Source: Euperipatoides rowelli (lineage: Eukaryota > Onychophora > Udeonychophora > Euonychophora > Peripatopsidae). From it: DNA of 13,180 bases. The notes below the pieces were generated by a model that was not told the origin of the DNA, did no database searches, and saw only the letters and a program-made list of their open reading frames with translations. Below, in pieces: positions 1-8,524 of the stretch. The stretch is from assembly GCA_003024985.2 (NCBI GenBank), contig PXIH01S0004495.1; one strand, written 5' to 3'. The translations under genes were made by a program, and so were the position numbers. Position 1 is the first letter of the stretch; every line of letters starts with the position of its first letter.

Positions 1-65
1 GGGCGAATTTAGACATCATGGGGCCCTGGACACAAAAAAAAAAATGGGGCCCCCCGGCCTACTAG
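1..65. other. GC-rich junction with repeated GGGGCCC words
   Basis: This patch is far richer in G and C than the rest of the window. The word ATGGGGCCC occurs twice (about 18-26 and 43-51), separated by an A run. GGGGCCC is close to self-complementary, so the two copies could also pair. The patch sits where the RTE-like element on the minus strand loses its RT reading, so it may be the end of another repeat or the insertion point of one. It is cut by the window edge, so it cannot be classified. Confidence 0.4.
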
Positions 66-106
66 TCCAGAAGGGGGTCTACGGGGATAATTCCGTCAGT
101 TCATTT

Positions 107-570
107 TTAAGTGATGTCCATTGGGTAGCCAATGAACACTGCCAAAGGCAGCTCGAAAATCAAAAATTGTACGCTTTCCACATCTTGTGCGTTCTTCCAT
201 ATGTTGGTGAAGTGTGAAGATCTGGCAGTCTGTTCTCGGTAATTTAACAATCGTCGTTGAATAATCCTTGTGAAAATTTTTCCAACTATTGAGAGTAAGC
301 TAATCCCACGGAAATTTCTACAGTCTCTTTTATCACCCTTTTTGTGAAGAGGACTAACAATTGCCTTTTTCCAATCTGATGGTATGCATACTGAGTGCCA
401 GATTTGTTTTACCAATTGGCAGAGTCGTTTGTCCAGGCGGTCACTACCAGCTTTGAGTGCCTCTGCTGAGATTCCATCTATGCCAGATGCTTTTCCTGAT
501 TTTAATTTTTTAATTGCATCTTTTCTGTTAAAGTAGGTTCTGTGTAGCTGCTGATAGTTATTCTGGAGGT
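107..570 (-). pseudogene. RTE-like reverse transcriptase, N-terminal fragment
   Basis: On the minus strand the frame is open from about 570 to 107. It reads through the RT entry motifs: IKKLKSGKASGIDGIS, then LDKRLCQLVKQIWHS, then IPSDWKKAIVSPLHKKGDK and CRNFRGISLLSIVGKIF (RT domains 0 to 2). After the RIIQRRL segment (about 245) the true protein continues in a different frame. There, FTLHQHMEERTRCGKR is followed by IFDFRAAFGSVHW, which is the RT domain A region. In that frame the first domain A aspartate is kept (FDFRAAF), but the second position (usually D in RAAFDSV) is glycine. The enzyme would copy LINE RNA at a nicked target. This copy cannot, since the palm YADD motif is absent. The open frame has no meaningful start codon because it is an internal piece of a polyprotein. 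Confidence 0.85.
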
Positions 571-779
571 ATTATTGGCAGTGAGTCAAGCAAATGTTCT
601 TGTGGAAGATCATGGCTATATTGCTGATGAAAAAATTATTTCCATCTTTTAATATTTCAGTAGACAAACTAGCAAAACTGCCATCATCCTTGCGTATGAT
701 GTTTGTACATTTAGTTTTCTACTTAGTTGTCTAATCATAGCAAAGAATGGCTAATGTTGGTGCTTTTGTACCATAATAG

Positions 780-1196
780 CTAAATCTGTAGCCATAGCCT
801 AGTATTCCAGTGTTCTTCCCTCTCCATTTTTAATTGTTGCCTAGTTTCCTTATGAAGCTGTTTGTACAGTCCCTGGTTAGTAAGTTTGGCACGTTTTCGT
901 TTGCCGACCAAGTCCAAGCATTTGTCCGATATCCATGCCTGTGTGTGGTGCTGTATTTTTGGACAGAGATCTTTAGCACATTAATAGATCACTTTTGATA
1001 CTGGTTTAGCCTCCTCTGTGTCTTCATATAGTGATATATCTATTTTTTTAGGGCCAGCTGGAATTCTTTTTTTACATGCTGACTCTGACAGCTTTGACCA
1101 GTTCCATTTGGCAAAACCAGTCTTTTTTTTGATAGATTTTAATCTGAACTGGATTTTTGCAACCAGTAAGGAATGGTCTGAATCACAATCAGCACC
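780..1196 (-). pseudogene. RTE-like endonuclease C-terminus and linker
   Basis: The minus-strand frame starting just after a stop at 1197-1199 reads GADCDSDHSLLVAKIQFRLK. This is the C-terminal SDH motif of APE-like LINE endonucleases, whose histidine is catalytic in the family. It continues through FAKWNWSKLSESACKKR into the usual linker between endonuclease and RT, WISDKCLDLVGKRKRAKL and LYKQLHKETRQQLKMEREE. One TAA near 983 interrupts it, otherwise the same frame carries both parts for about 135 codons. Between this piece and the upstream endonuclease piece (1200-1385) matching words appear in shifting frames, for example MNDNGLRLL and then KIGTNFFRH, so indels have accumulated there. A plus-strand reading frame over 1018-1308 is only its antisense shadow. 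Confidence 0.8.
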
Positions 1197-1384
1197 CTAC
1201 ATTACCCGGACATCCATGAGAGGTGTGGAAACGAGAGTTGATTATGAAATAATCTATGACATGTATCTTTGCCATTGGGTGCACGCCTGTAAATTTTGTT
1301 TTTTATAAAATGACGGAAAAAGTTTGTTCCAATTTTTAGAGCATTTTGTGGATGTGAATGGCAGCAGTCTCAGCCCATTATCGT

Positions 1385-1966
1385 TCATTGTGCTAAAACC
1401 ACAATGTCCAAGTGTGTCTTCCCATCCACTATTTTTTTTCCTACATTTGTGTTTAGGTCACCCGCAAGTATTGCAATGTCCTTTTTAGGTAAAGAACCAA
1501 AGGCAGCTTGAAGCTGATCATAGAATTCATCCTTAACATTATCTGGGCTTACTTCAGTTGGCGCATATGCTGCTATAATGTGCATGTTTACTGTACCAGA
1601 AAGAGTCAGTATGGCTATCAAACTTGATAGTGGCTGGAAGGCCAATACACTTTTGCTTGCCTTATGATCTAATGCAAAGCTCACACCTTCAGTAAGTCTA
1701 TCGCCCCCCGAGTAAAATAAATTTACAGTATGGGCACTATTTGGCACCTGTACAGTCTGATTTCCTGAGCCGGTAATTCGTAATTCTGCTAATATTGCAA
1801 TTGAAATGCGATATCTAATCAGTTCACACACAATGATTTCCTTTTGACCAACATAGTGTCTAGGGCGCACATTCCAAGTGGCCATTCGATATTCAGTTTC
1901 AGGTGTGGTCAATTTTGGTTTCAATTTGGATTTGCCAGTAGTCCATTTCTCACCGGATCCTAGCAT
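1385..1966 (-). pseudogene. RTE-like APE endonuclease, N-terminal fragment
   Basis: A 193-codon minus-strand frame carries the first part of an apurinic-like endonuclease of a LINE. In order it shows MATWNVR (about residues 28-34, usual TWNVRTL), ELIRYRISIAILAELRITGSG (usual SETR, glutamate kept), a middle segment ending in HIIAAYAPTE, and AILAGDLNTNVGKK (usual GDFNA, aspartate and asparagine kept). In active elements this domain nicks target DNA to start reverse transcription. Domain order and spacing fit an RTE-type protein. The likely native start is the methionine of MATWNVR or a codon slightly upstream, and the leader before it (to about 2000) is GC-richer. The frame ends at 1385 in a stop, while homology carries on in other frames, so this is a broken copy. 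A short plus-strand frame at 1878-2069 is its shadow. Confidence 0.85.
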
Positions 1967-2124
1967 CGTTTTTCCGACTGCCGGAGCATCGGCTACGCTG
2001 GGGCTTGCTCTTAGTAACTATCTACTTTTAGCAACATTTTATTATATATCCCTGATTTTTGACTCATAATATTAGTTTTGACCAATTGTAACTTTGTGAT
2101 AAAAATCTTCAAACAATCTAAACA

Positions 2125-2328
2125 TTGAATGTTTATATCAGAAGTATCAAAATTTGGAAAATAACAAATGAACTAATTGGTAATGATAATAATTCAAGTA
2201 ACTCAGAAACTTTTATTTCCAGTGAAGTTTTAAATGAATACTTCATTCACTTCAATAGGTCACGATATAGAAACTGTTATCTACAAAAAAGAAAAATCAG
2301 TTTCCAAAAGAATCCAATATTTCAATAA
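2125..2328 (+). pseudogene. LINE pre-RT region fragment
   Basis: This 67-codon frame reads IKIWKITNELIGNDNNSSNS and then ISSEVLNEYFIHFN. That pattern (a WK.INEL.G block followed by a block ending in FN.YF or similar) lies just before the RT domain in CR1/L2/Jockey-like LINE proteins. It marks the first recognisable sequence of the second element. The methionine at 2125 is not a native start, because the native protein would extend upstream into an endonuclease that is missing here. The frame breaks at 2328 and the following 120 bases contain only weak, frameshifted similarity. Confidence 0.6.
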
Positions 2329-2449
2329 TTCTATCCAAATTATATTCAAAGAAAATAAACTAATATTACCTATAAAGCAATAAGGAAAATGATCTATCCT
2401 TTGTGCCAAGAACTTCTGCCATGATACCTCGACATTGTCAACAATACCT

Positions 2450-2965
2450 GATTCCAAGGCTACTGGTATTAACGGAGTTGGAAATAGAGTTCTAAAACTA
2501 ATCTTACCATTCATTATTGACCTTTTGGTCTATTTTTGTAACAAAATATCTGGTGTATTCCTGATGTCTGTAAGAAAGCATTCATTATATGTATGAATAT
2601 TTAAAGATAGTATTAAATCTGATCCTTCCAATTACAGACCATCTCAATTTATCTATGCGGGTAAAGCCTTTGAAAGAATTTTGAACCTTCAACATTATTT
2701 TAGAATCTAAATTAAATTACTCTAGACAGGTTTTTAATGTTTCCATTCAACCACTATTTGCCTCCTGAAAATGGTAAATGATAGATTTGACTTAGACAAA
2801 ATAAATGTTACTGCTGTGATTGCCTTGAATCTATCTAACGCATTCAATAGTTTATCTTGTATACCATTGAGAAAACTGGACTCTTTGGTGTTGGTTAAAG
2901 TTTGTACGAACTTGATTGCAAAAGACTTATCCAACAGAAAACAGGCTGTTAAAGTTGGTGGTTAA
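2450..2965 (+). pseudogene. LINE reverse transcriptase, domains 0 to A, broken
   Basis: Pieces in different frames give the RT N-terminal half. At about 2453-2560 SKATGINGVGNRVLKLILPF is domain 0. At about 2603-2685 KDSIKSDPSNYRPSQF and KAFERILN form domain 1 (usual SNYRPIS). From 2762 CLLKMVNDRFDLDKINV leads into VIALNLSNAFNSL, domain A. The family reads (L/F)DLSKAFD here, so both aspartates are asparagine in this copy, and the first is a catalytic metal ligand. This alone would inactivate the enzyme. The piece ends with LSNRKQAVKVGG followed by an in-frame TAA at 2963-2965, after which the same frame continues. A minus-strand frame over 2734-2934 is a shadow. Confidence 0.8.
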
Positions 2966-3297
2966 ATTTCCTCATTTAGACCAGTTAACGACATACTACA
3001 GGGTTCAGTGTTAGGGCCAACTCTGTTTGCCATTTGTATAAATGAATTATTCTCTATACCAAAATTGTTTTATATGCAGATGACGTTTATATAGGTGATA
3101 ACTCTATGAATAAGCTACAAAGCAAAATTAATTGTGACCTGAATCTAGTCAATTACTGTTTATTGAATAACGGTCTGAAAATTAACCAATATAAAACACA
3201 ATGTTTGTTGATTGGGTCTATTCATGTAAAACAATGTAAATCTTCTGAGTTCATATGTGATTGTGACTGTGTCTATTTCTCCCACAAATGTTATTAA
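2966..3297 (+). pseudogene. LINE reverse transcriptase, domains B and C
   Basis: After the stop, the same frame as the previous piece reads ISSFRPVNDILQGSVLGPTL and FAICINELF, RT domain B (usual GVPQGSVLGPLLF, with proline lost before QG). A one-base shift just before 3073 moves the reading to the frame carrying YADDV at 3073-3087, the domain C active site with both aspartates intact. It continues with MNKLQSKINCDLNLVNYCLL and NNGLKINQYKTQCLLIGS, the conserved helix and N..LK.N..KT block that follow domain C. The frame closes at 3297, and similarity moves to another frame that overlaps from 3257. Confidence 0.85.
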
Positions 3298-3715
3298 GAT
3301 CCTTGGTGTCTGTGTTGACGACAGATTGGCTTGGTCTTATCAAATTAACCACATTGTTAAAAAATGTATTCCAAGATGTAAAATGATGTTGAGATTAAGA
3401 TTTTTTCTGAACACTTTTCAGTTGTCTCTTCTTTTCTTAGCTCTGATTGCTCCACATCTCAATTATGCTAATCAAGTTTGGAGAGATTGTGGTTTTATTC
3501 TGGCTGAAAGGTTCCTAAAGATTAGCAATTTAGCAGCTAGATTCATTCTTTTTGGTCCTGCTACCATTAGTGCTTCTGGTCCTCTTAAGTCTTTAAACTG
3601 GCCTTCTTTATGGAAAGTTCTTACATATTCTCATCCTAAATATTTGAAGACTTATTGGTATTTACAAATAACTGATAGATCTTCTACCAGAGTCACCAGA
3701 CTAGGTTGCAACTAA
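3257..3715 (+). pseudogene. LINE reverse transcriptase, thumb and connector
   Basis: This is the longest surviving piece of the second element, 152 codons. It begins in the shifted frame and reads KILGVCVDDRLAWSYQINHI, the K.LGV..D..L.W..HI block (domains D and E). It continues with a helix-rich section (RLRFFLNTFQLSLLF) and LIAPHLNYANQVW, the LI.PH..Y...VW motif. Then come LKISNLAARFILFGPATISA and SLNWPSLWKVLTY. These blocks are typical of the region C-terminal to RT in CR1/L2/Jockey-like elements. The first methionine is not a real start, since the piece joins the preceding RT domain C by a frameshift around 3240-3297. It closes at 3715 with another frame change. Confidence 0.85.
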
Positions 3716-3917
3716 GGCCTTGAGATTATTTACTCAGACTAAAATAGAATCTCTTTCATTTTCTAGAAGAGCTGTCACTTTATGGAATACTCTTCCTTGG
3801 CAATTAGAAGCTCATCCAGCATCCCTAGTTTTAAAAGTTTTTCAATATTTACAATTCATTAGTTTTACTTCTATTCTAATTTCAGTTTTTTTTAATATAT
3901 TTTTACTTTTATTCTAA
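3716..3917 (+). pseudogene. LINE ORF2 C-terminal tail
   Basis: The frame from 3720 begins RLFTQTKIESLSFSRRAVTL and continues WNTLPWQLEAHPASLVLKVF. This is the closing block of many CR1/L2/Jockey-like LINE proteins (R.A..LWN.LP......S...FK). It therefore marks the natural C-terminus. The hydrophobic residues after about 3850 are probably read-through into the 3' UTR, because the family protein usually ends shortly after the FK position. A frame change at about 3715 separates it from the previous piece. Confidence 0.75.
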
Positions 3918-3973
3918 TTTATTTTCTTGACAAGGTCCTGGAAGAGCGGAGATATTTTTAAGGCCCCTCTACA

Positions 3974-3990
3974 AATTATTATTATTATTA
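3974..3990 (+). repeat. ATT-repeat tail ending the second LINE
   Basis: The 3' UTR of the element ends with five ATT units. Short simple-repeat tails of this kind, rather than poly-A, are usual at the 3' end of several non-LTR clades. The tail fixes the element's right border at about 3990. Confidence 0.7.
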
Positions 3991-6640
3991 GCCTTTAAAG
4001 TAACAGCATACGGTACAATTAGTGAAAATTTTTTTTTATAAAAAGTGTTGAATTAAAAGCCATTAAAACTCAAGATAAATATTTATTTAAAATATGTACA
4101 ACAATAATATAAATGTGTAAAATATACAGATCAATAAAGGTGGTACTAAAACACTAACTGGCACCCTCATCCCCTTTATGGGAAACACTATTCATATAAA
4201 CAAATGCAAAGGAACAAAACTTGAATAACACTTTCTTGGCTCAACTGAAACTCACTAGCTTCCTCTCTCATCCTGATATGAAATCTAGACAAAACGACAG
4301 GTCTATAAATATAGGTCCTCCTCATTTTTAGATTGCTGTAATAAGAGTAACATTTTATTTGGCTACAAAAGTTATATTCATTTTTAAGTTAAAATGTAAC
4401 TACTGTGCTTATGTAGTAGTGCATAAAACTAAAGGTTGATCAAAAATATAGTATAATCTATCACCTAACTTATTTTTTTGACTACATCAAATGTAGCTAA
4501 GTTTATTAGACTGGTAACTGCCTGAATTAAAGCCCTACTTGACTTAATATTAGTTGTCTCAAAAAAAAAATGTTTGAAATTTTAATACAGTATATTACCA
4601 TTTTCATTTTAAGATTTTTTTTTTTTTTTCATTTTTAAGTCACATTTAAAAGGTTAAAATAATTATAATTTTAGCATTAAAATATACAGTAACTTATAAG
4701 GTTAAAATAAAATTGTATAGTATGTCTATCTTGACATTCAAATAGACTGTATATTATCTTGATAATAAGATGAACCAAAAATTGTATTTAAATTGAAACT
4801 ACACCAAAATAAGCTAGGCATATTTGCACCCTGTATCTAAATACAAATCTACTGTAAATAGCCTACTGTAGGCTATCTTCCTTCTGAGATACTGCCCATC
4901 CCTGGCTATAGATAATTTAAAATATTTATTAAATTATTTGTATTTATAAGATTAAATATATTGCAACTGTAATATATAGGCTACACTTGTTACAATGTTT
5001 ATTGGATAGATTTATCATTTACATATTTTGCAATGCATTGACTAATTTGCATGTAAATAAACTATTAACACACTAAATCTTGTATTCAACTTCAAACCCT
5101 AATTGTGCTTATTTGTATCAGCAAATTTGTAAATTTAATTTTCTTGCAATACTTATTTAGCCTAACTTGCTATATTAAAAAATTGCATAACTGTTTTATT
5201 TTTTGAAAGTTGAATACTGTTTGTTTTTGTTAAGAAGAGTTGTGAATGTAATTTAACATTTTAAATAAATCTACTTTAACAAATGTAACTACTGTATGTC
5301 TAAAATTGAAATATAGTGAACATAGAAACATGGCTGAATTCTTGATACCCTTAATCCATAACATTACACATTTCACCAGTTGTTTTTTTAATATACACAG
5401 TGTTTAGTCATTAAAATAATCTTGTTATTTTTAAGATTTCCAATTTTAGATTAATAATAATATGTGTCTTAGTTTAGCTAAGACCAGAAAAGGCTATAAA
5501 AAATCAAACTACTAGTAACAGTTTGAAGTTTTAGTTGAATTCTACAAAGTGTGAAAATTCAGATGATCTTATTGTGTTGAGTCCATTGATATCCATAATT
5601 TTCAGATTTTGTGAAATCTATTTTCAACTAAAAAATTGAATGGATGTAAGCCTTTGTTCTTTAAAGTGTTAATAGTATTCTGAATTATCACATGGCATTT
5701 TTTAGGTAAATTAATAATTATTGACAAGGTTTTCCTCGTAAAAAAACAATGCTGAATAATAAATAAGGAAAATTGAAATTTATTAATGTTCTTAACATTG
5801 TTTGTATTTAATTAGAGTACTTGAGGTATTGCTCCTACAGGTACTAGCCAATACTATATTATTGCAAAATTTAAATTAATCATGGGTAATATTTTAAATT
5901 TTTTTGAAGAGAAAGATTAGGATGTACAGTATCACCAAAAATATTTTCCCATGTTATTCAGTGCACCAGGGTAGGTGAGGGCTAAATTTCTTTTCACAAA
6001 CCAAATGACAAGCAGAATGTATAATTGAAATCTGTCATGCCTTCAGCACTTTTGAATTTTCTCATGGCAATGTTTACTTGCTTTGACGCTTGAGGTACCC
6101 TTACTTCGGTGAGACAATTTTTCTTGTATAAACTTGTTAGGCCTTAATATAGAAATGATCATTTATGAAGATCTCCTTCAAGCTAAAAAAAAAACAGCAG
6201 TTTTTCAAGCGATGTTAAGAGATGGTGGTGGCATTTTATCATGATTGGATCATAATTATTTTTATAATATGGATACAATTTCTGCTTTATTAATCCACTT
6301 GGAGATTAGGCAGTCAGATAAAATAAAATATAAAAGCCAGTAATTAATTTCAATTCCGGCCTTATAATTTTCATTATGTTTTCTGTTTTTCGAACATAAC
6401 CATTATCATCAGACCTCATTATAAATCCAGTACTTTTTTTTTGTTACCGGAACCATCAAATTTATAAGAGGGGAAATTTTTTTTTTTTTATAAGAGTAGA
6501 CATGGTCTAAAAAGAAACACTAATAAACTGATTGATAAATATAGAATTACAAATTTACATTTTTAATGAACATCAAAAATTAAAGTATTACCAGATTCAT
6601 TGCCACAATATGCATTTACAAATTAACTCCCTTGTAATTA
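3991..6640. other. AT-rich non-coding stretch
   Basis: I see no gene I can support in these 2.6 kb. It has many A and T homopolymers, frequent stops in all frames, and scattered copies of TAGGCTA/TAGCCTA and TACTGTA/TACAGTA. A polyadenylation-like AATAAA word on the minus strand lies at 4082-4087. On the minus strand 5994-6146 is open for about 50 codons (includes VRVPQASKQVNIAMRKFK). It is preceded by a good splice-acceptor-like tract near 6186, but the length is within chance for this composition. Confidence 0.6.
4858..4876. repeat. 19-nt perfect palindrome built from TAGGCTA
   Basis: ATAGCCTAC and GTAGGCTAT flank a single T, giving a perfect 9-bp inverted repeat. It is made of one TAGCCTA and one TAGGCTA, the heptamer that is over-represented across the window. 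Confidence 0.8.
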
Positions 6641-6649
6641 CTGTATAAC

Positions 6650-6945
6650 GGTGATCAACTGCGCATGAACACGTATCATTAGATTGGGGGGGAAGTGGGT
6701 GATGCCCTTATTTGCACCATGCTAGTGAACCTTAGATTTATCACGCACTGAAAAACTTGCTAGAATTTTAACATTCTCCTGAACCTTAGATGAGGTAAAA
6801 ACTAGGGAGCGCTGTTCATGACACAGCTTTTAATTTCTTTCTCAGCGATCAAAACGTTTGTGTGGTGACGACACATTTGTTTGACGTTGGCACACTTTAT
6901 CTAACAGGACGAAAAAAAGTGGTGGGCCGTCCTTTGATGTCATTC
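6650..6945. other. CpG-bearing patch, possible exon or promoter
   Basis: Unlike its surroundings this patch has many CpG dinucleotides (GCGC, ACGT, GACG, TACG) and moderate GC. The word TGAACCTTAGAT occurs twice, at 6726-6737 and 6780-6791. From about 6797 a plus-strand frame is open for about 53 codons, ending in a TAA near 6965, and contains HLFDVGTLYLTGRKKVVGRP. On the minus strand a 33-codon ATG frame (begins MTSKDGPPLFFVLLDK) overlaps it. Two TGACG words on the plus strand resemble half CRE sites. With both strands open I cannot choose between an exon, a promoter or an old inserted repeat. Confidence 0.3.
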
Positions 6946-8117
6946 TACGAAATAAAAATTTTTTAATAATTAGGTCCCAAAATATGTAAAAACATTTTAT
7001 TTACTTGTCACAAATAACATGTTTCAACAAAACTTCTGGTTGCTAAAACATATTCGTAAGACTGTTCATAAAACCAAAATGAAATTGTGAAAAGTTTACT
7101 AGGGACATTTGGTAGTAAAAATATACTATGTAACATTTTTGGAAAATTGTCTTTGAATGGGTTAAAAAAAAATTACATGGAAAAAAATTATGTTAATGAG
7201 ACATCTTTTAATGCATTCAAGTAAAAAAAAAGCAATTATGTAATAAAATTGCTTTTTTGAATTGCTTCTTTTTTTAACAGCTTTGAGTCAACACAATTTT
7301 TGCATTTCTTGGCCATTAATTTGTGTGTCATACAGAAACTAATATGTTACAATAGCAAACACGGGATCAAAAGTAAACTAAATAACTAGATTACCAGGGG
7401 TGTCCAAGCAATTTTGCCTTGATGCCAAAATTTAGAATTTGTTTAGCATAAAAAAATCTTACCTGGTGCCAAGGACTATTTTAATCTTTTTTTCCCAAGT
7501 TTCAAGGTCTTTGGTGCCAATGCAATCTTTTTTTTTAAGTCATCTAAATTCATTTGAAATTTAATGTATTTTTTATTCGTTATGATACTGTAAGTGCATA
7601 AATTTGTGCATCTTACAACACTGTTAGGATCAATTATAAAAGAAACGTTAGGCTAATTTATTTTAAAGGCAATACTTAATAAAAAGAATATTTACCTATA
7701 GGCTACCTATATTACAGTAAATTATTACTATTTCCCATAATTTTTTTCTCTCAGTTATTTATATACCTATAGAAACGAAATGATTTCATGTCTCTTTAGT
7801 CCATGGCTATAGCCATAGCAGCATTTAGTGGGATGCTAACAGTCTTTTATTCATTTATAACAGTTTAATTTTCAAAAACCAAATTCAAGATAATTACTAA
7901 CAGTAAATCTGCAGTAGGTTTTAATTGACGACCATAACGTATAGTTTACTAATTTAAAATATTAAAACGTAGAATTTAATACAATAAAAAAAGGGGGGAG
8001 GGAGATTTTTAATTTCAATAATGTATGACAATAAAATTGTCTTATTTAAATATTAAAGAAAAAATAATTAAATTTATTTCACAAGAAAGAGAAGAAATCA
8101 AAACACGGAGTTTGTTT
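6946..8117. other. AT-rich non-coding stretch with small repeats
   Basis: No gene can be supported. The stretch contains the 7226 hairpin, a possible DNA-transposon end at 7395, TTGGTGCCAA-type words near 7465 and 7510, and several TAGGCTA words. On the minus strand, open pieces around 7460-7590 look protein-like but lie in two frames separated by an A run, and neither has both a proper acceptor and donor in frame. Confidence 0.5.
7226..7258. repeat. Hairpin with A/T-rich 12-bp stem
   Basis: AAAAAAGCAATT (7226-7237) is the reverse complement of AATTGCTTTTTT (7247-7258), with a 9-nt loop. A second AATTGCTT word follows at 7260. It may be a folded transcript element, but homopolymer-rich stems of this size can occur by chance here. 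Confidence 0.6.
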
Positions 8118-8346
8118 CATTTCTTTTTAAAAGTCTAATTAGCCTAATGGAAGAATGAGCTATTTTATTTAGAAAATATACTGTTTTAAAAAAAAAAGGT
8201 AAAGATAGAAAAGAAAAGAATCAAAAGATCAAATTACCATAATAGTTTAATTTCTTTTTAGGAATGTAAGGAATGAGACACATTTTGTTTAGAAAATATA
8301 CTGTATGTGTTTTTTTTTTTAAAAAAAGTAAAGATAGAAAAGATAC
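8118..8346. repeat. Two-copy direct repeat, period 120 bases
   Basis: AGAAAATATACTGT occurs at 8171-8184 and again at 8291-8304, exactly 120 bases apart. Similarity extends both ways: TTTCTTTTTA and an AATGAG word before each copy, and a homopolymer followed by GTAAAGATAGAAAAGA after each. The copies differ mainly in the length and base of the homopolymer (A run versus T run plus A run). This is a local tandem duplication or two adjacent copies of a short repeat. Confidence 0.75.
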
Positions 8347-8520
8347 GAACTTTATTGCAGTCGCTATTTCATTTAACCATGTCGCTTTTTTGATGCTTAA
8401 AATAGCTCATGTTGCTGTTTGTCGCTGGCTACAAAATCTATCCTGGAGCCATAAAAATTATGCTGTCGCAATTTATGGCACCATATCGACAGTTGAATAC
8501 CCCTGTAGATTACTATTAGG
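8347..8520 (+). other. Moderate-GC island after the duplication, unknown
   Basis: Right after the second repeat copy the composition changes: GTCGC or GCGAC-like words recur (near 8360, 8381, 8421, 8464) and the plus strand is open to 8521. The open frame from 8273 gives 83 codons, but its first 23 come from the repeat and homopolymers. The rest includes VAISFNHVAFLMLKIAHVAV, CRWLQNLSWSHKNYAVAIYG and STVEYPCRLLLG, which I do not recognise. It could be an exon, a retrotransposed fragment, or chance. No splice sites or tRNA-like promoter boxes were convincing. Confidence 0.25.
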
Positions 8521-8524
8521 GTAA

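Larger units (their letters stand above)
66..2000 (-). mobile_element. RTE-like non-LTR retrotransposon remnant, 3' truncated
   Basis: Read on the minus strand, this stretch gives the ordered parts of an RTE-type LINE polyprotein: APE-like endonuclease (1966 to about 1000), the linker typical of these elements (about 1000 to 780), and the RT N-terminal region (about 570 to 107). A last recognisable RT domain A lies in another frame. Nothing matching the RT domain C (YADD) or the C-terminal part is present, so the element breaks off near 66-110 where the GC-rich junction begins. The 5' end is near 2000, in a GC-richer leader of about 35 bases. Several frame changes and in-frame stops make it non-functional. 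Clade assignment rests on motif order and wording (GKASGIDGI, DWKKAIVSPLHKKGDK, GADCDSDH), not on a search. Other APE-type clades are possible but less likely. Confidence 0.85.
2125..3990 (+). mobile_element. 5'-truncated CR1/L2/Jockey-like LINE remnant
   Basis: A plus-strand non-LTR element begins within the pre-RT region (IWKITNELIGND, as in LINE segments that read WKIINELLG). It continues through RT domains 0, 1, A, B and C, the thumb and the C-terminal tail, and ends in a 3' UTR followed by an ATT-repeat tail at 3974-3990. No endonuclease part precedes it, so it is 5' truncated, the usual outcome of incomplete target-primed reverse transcription. At least four frame changes and one in-frame stop separate the pieces. 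The wording (ILQGSVLGPTLFAICINELF, YADDV, LIAPHLNYANQVW, SFSRRAVTLWNTLP) fits the CR1/L2/Rex1/Jockey-like group. I do not assign a finer clade. No target site duplication was recognised. Confidence 0.85.

Noticed and set aside
1018-1308. 96-codon plus-strand frame
   Set aside because: It is antisense to the RTE-like endonuclease SDH block and linker, which match the family motif by motif.
2281-2934. Minus-strand open frames at 2281-2514 and 2734-2934
   Set aside because: They are antisense to recognisable LINE RT sequence on the plus strand.
5994-6143. 50-codon minus-strand open run with protein-like residues
   Set aside because: Open runs of this length are common by chance at this base composition, and the best acceptor upstream opens a different frame.
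7463-7587. A minus-strand exon ending ACCAG/GTAAGA that would join a short terminal exon at 6144-6186 in phase
   Set aside because: Recounting the A run showed that the frame open at the acceptor side and the frame open at the donor side differ, and the donor-side frame has a TGA before any usable acceptor.
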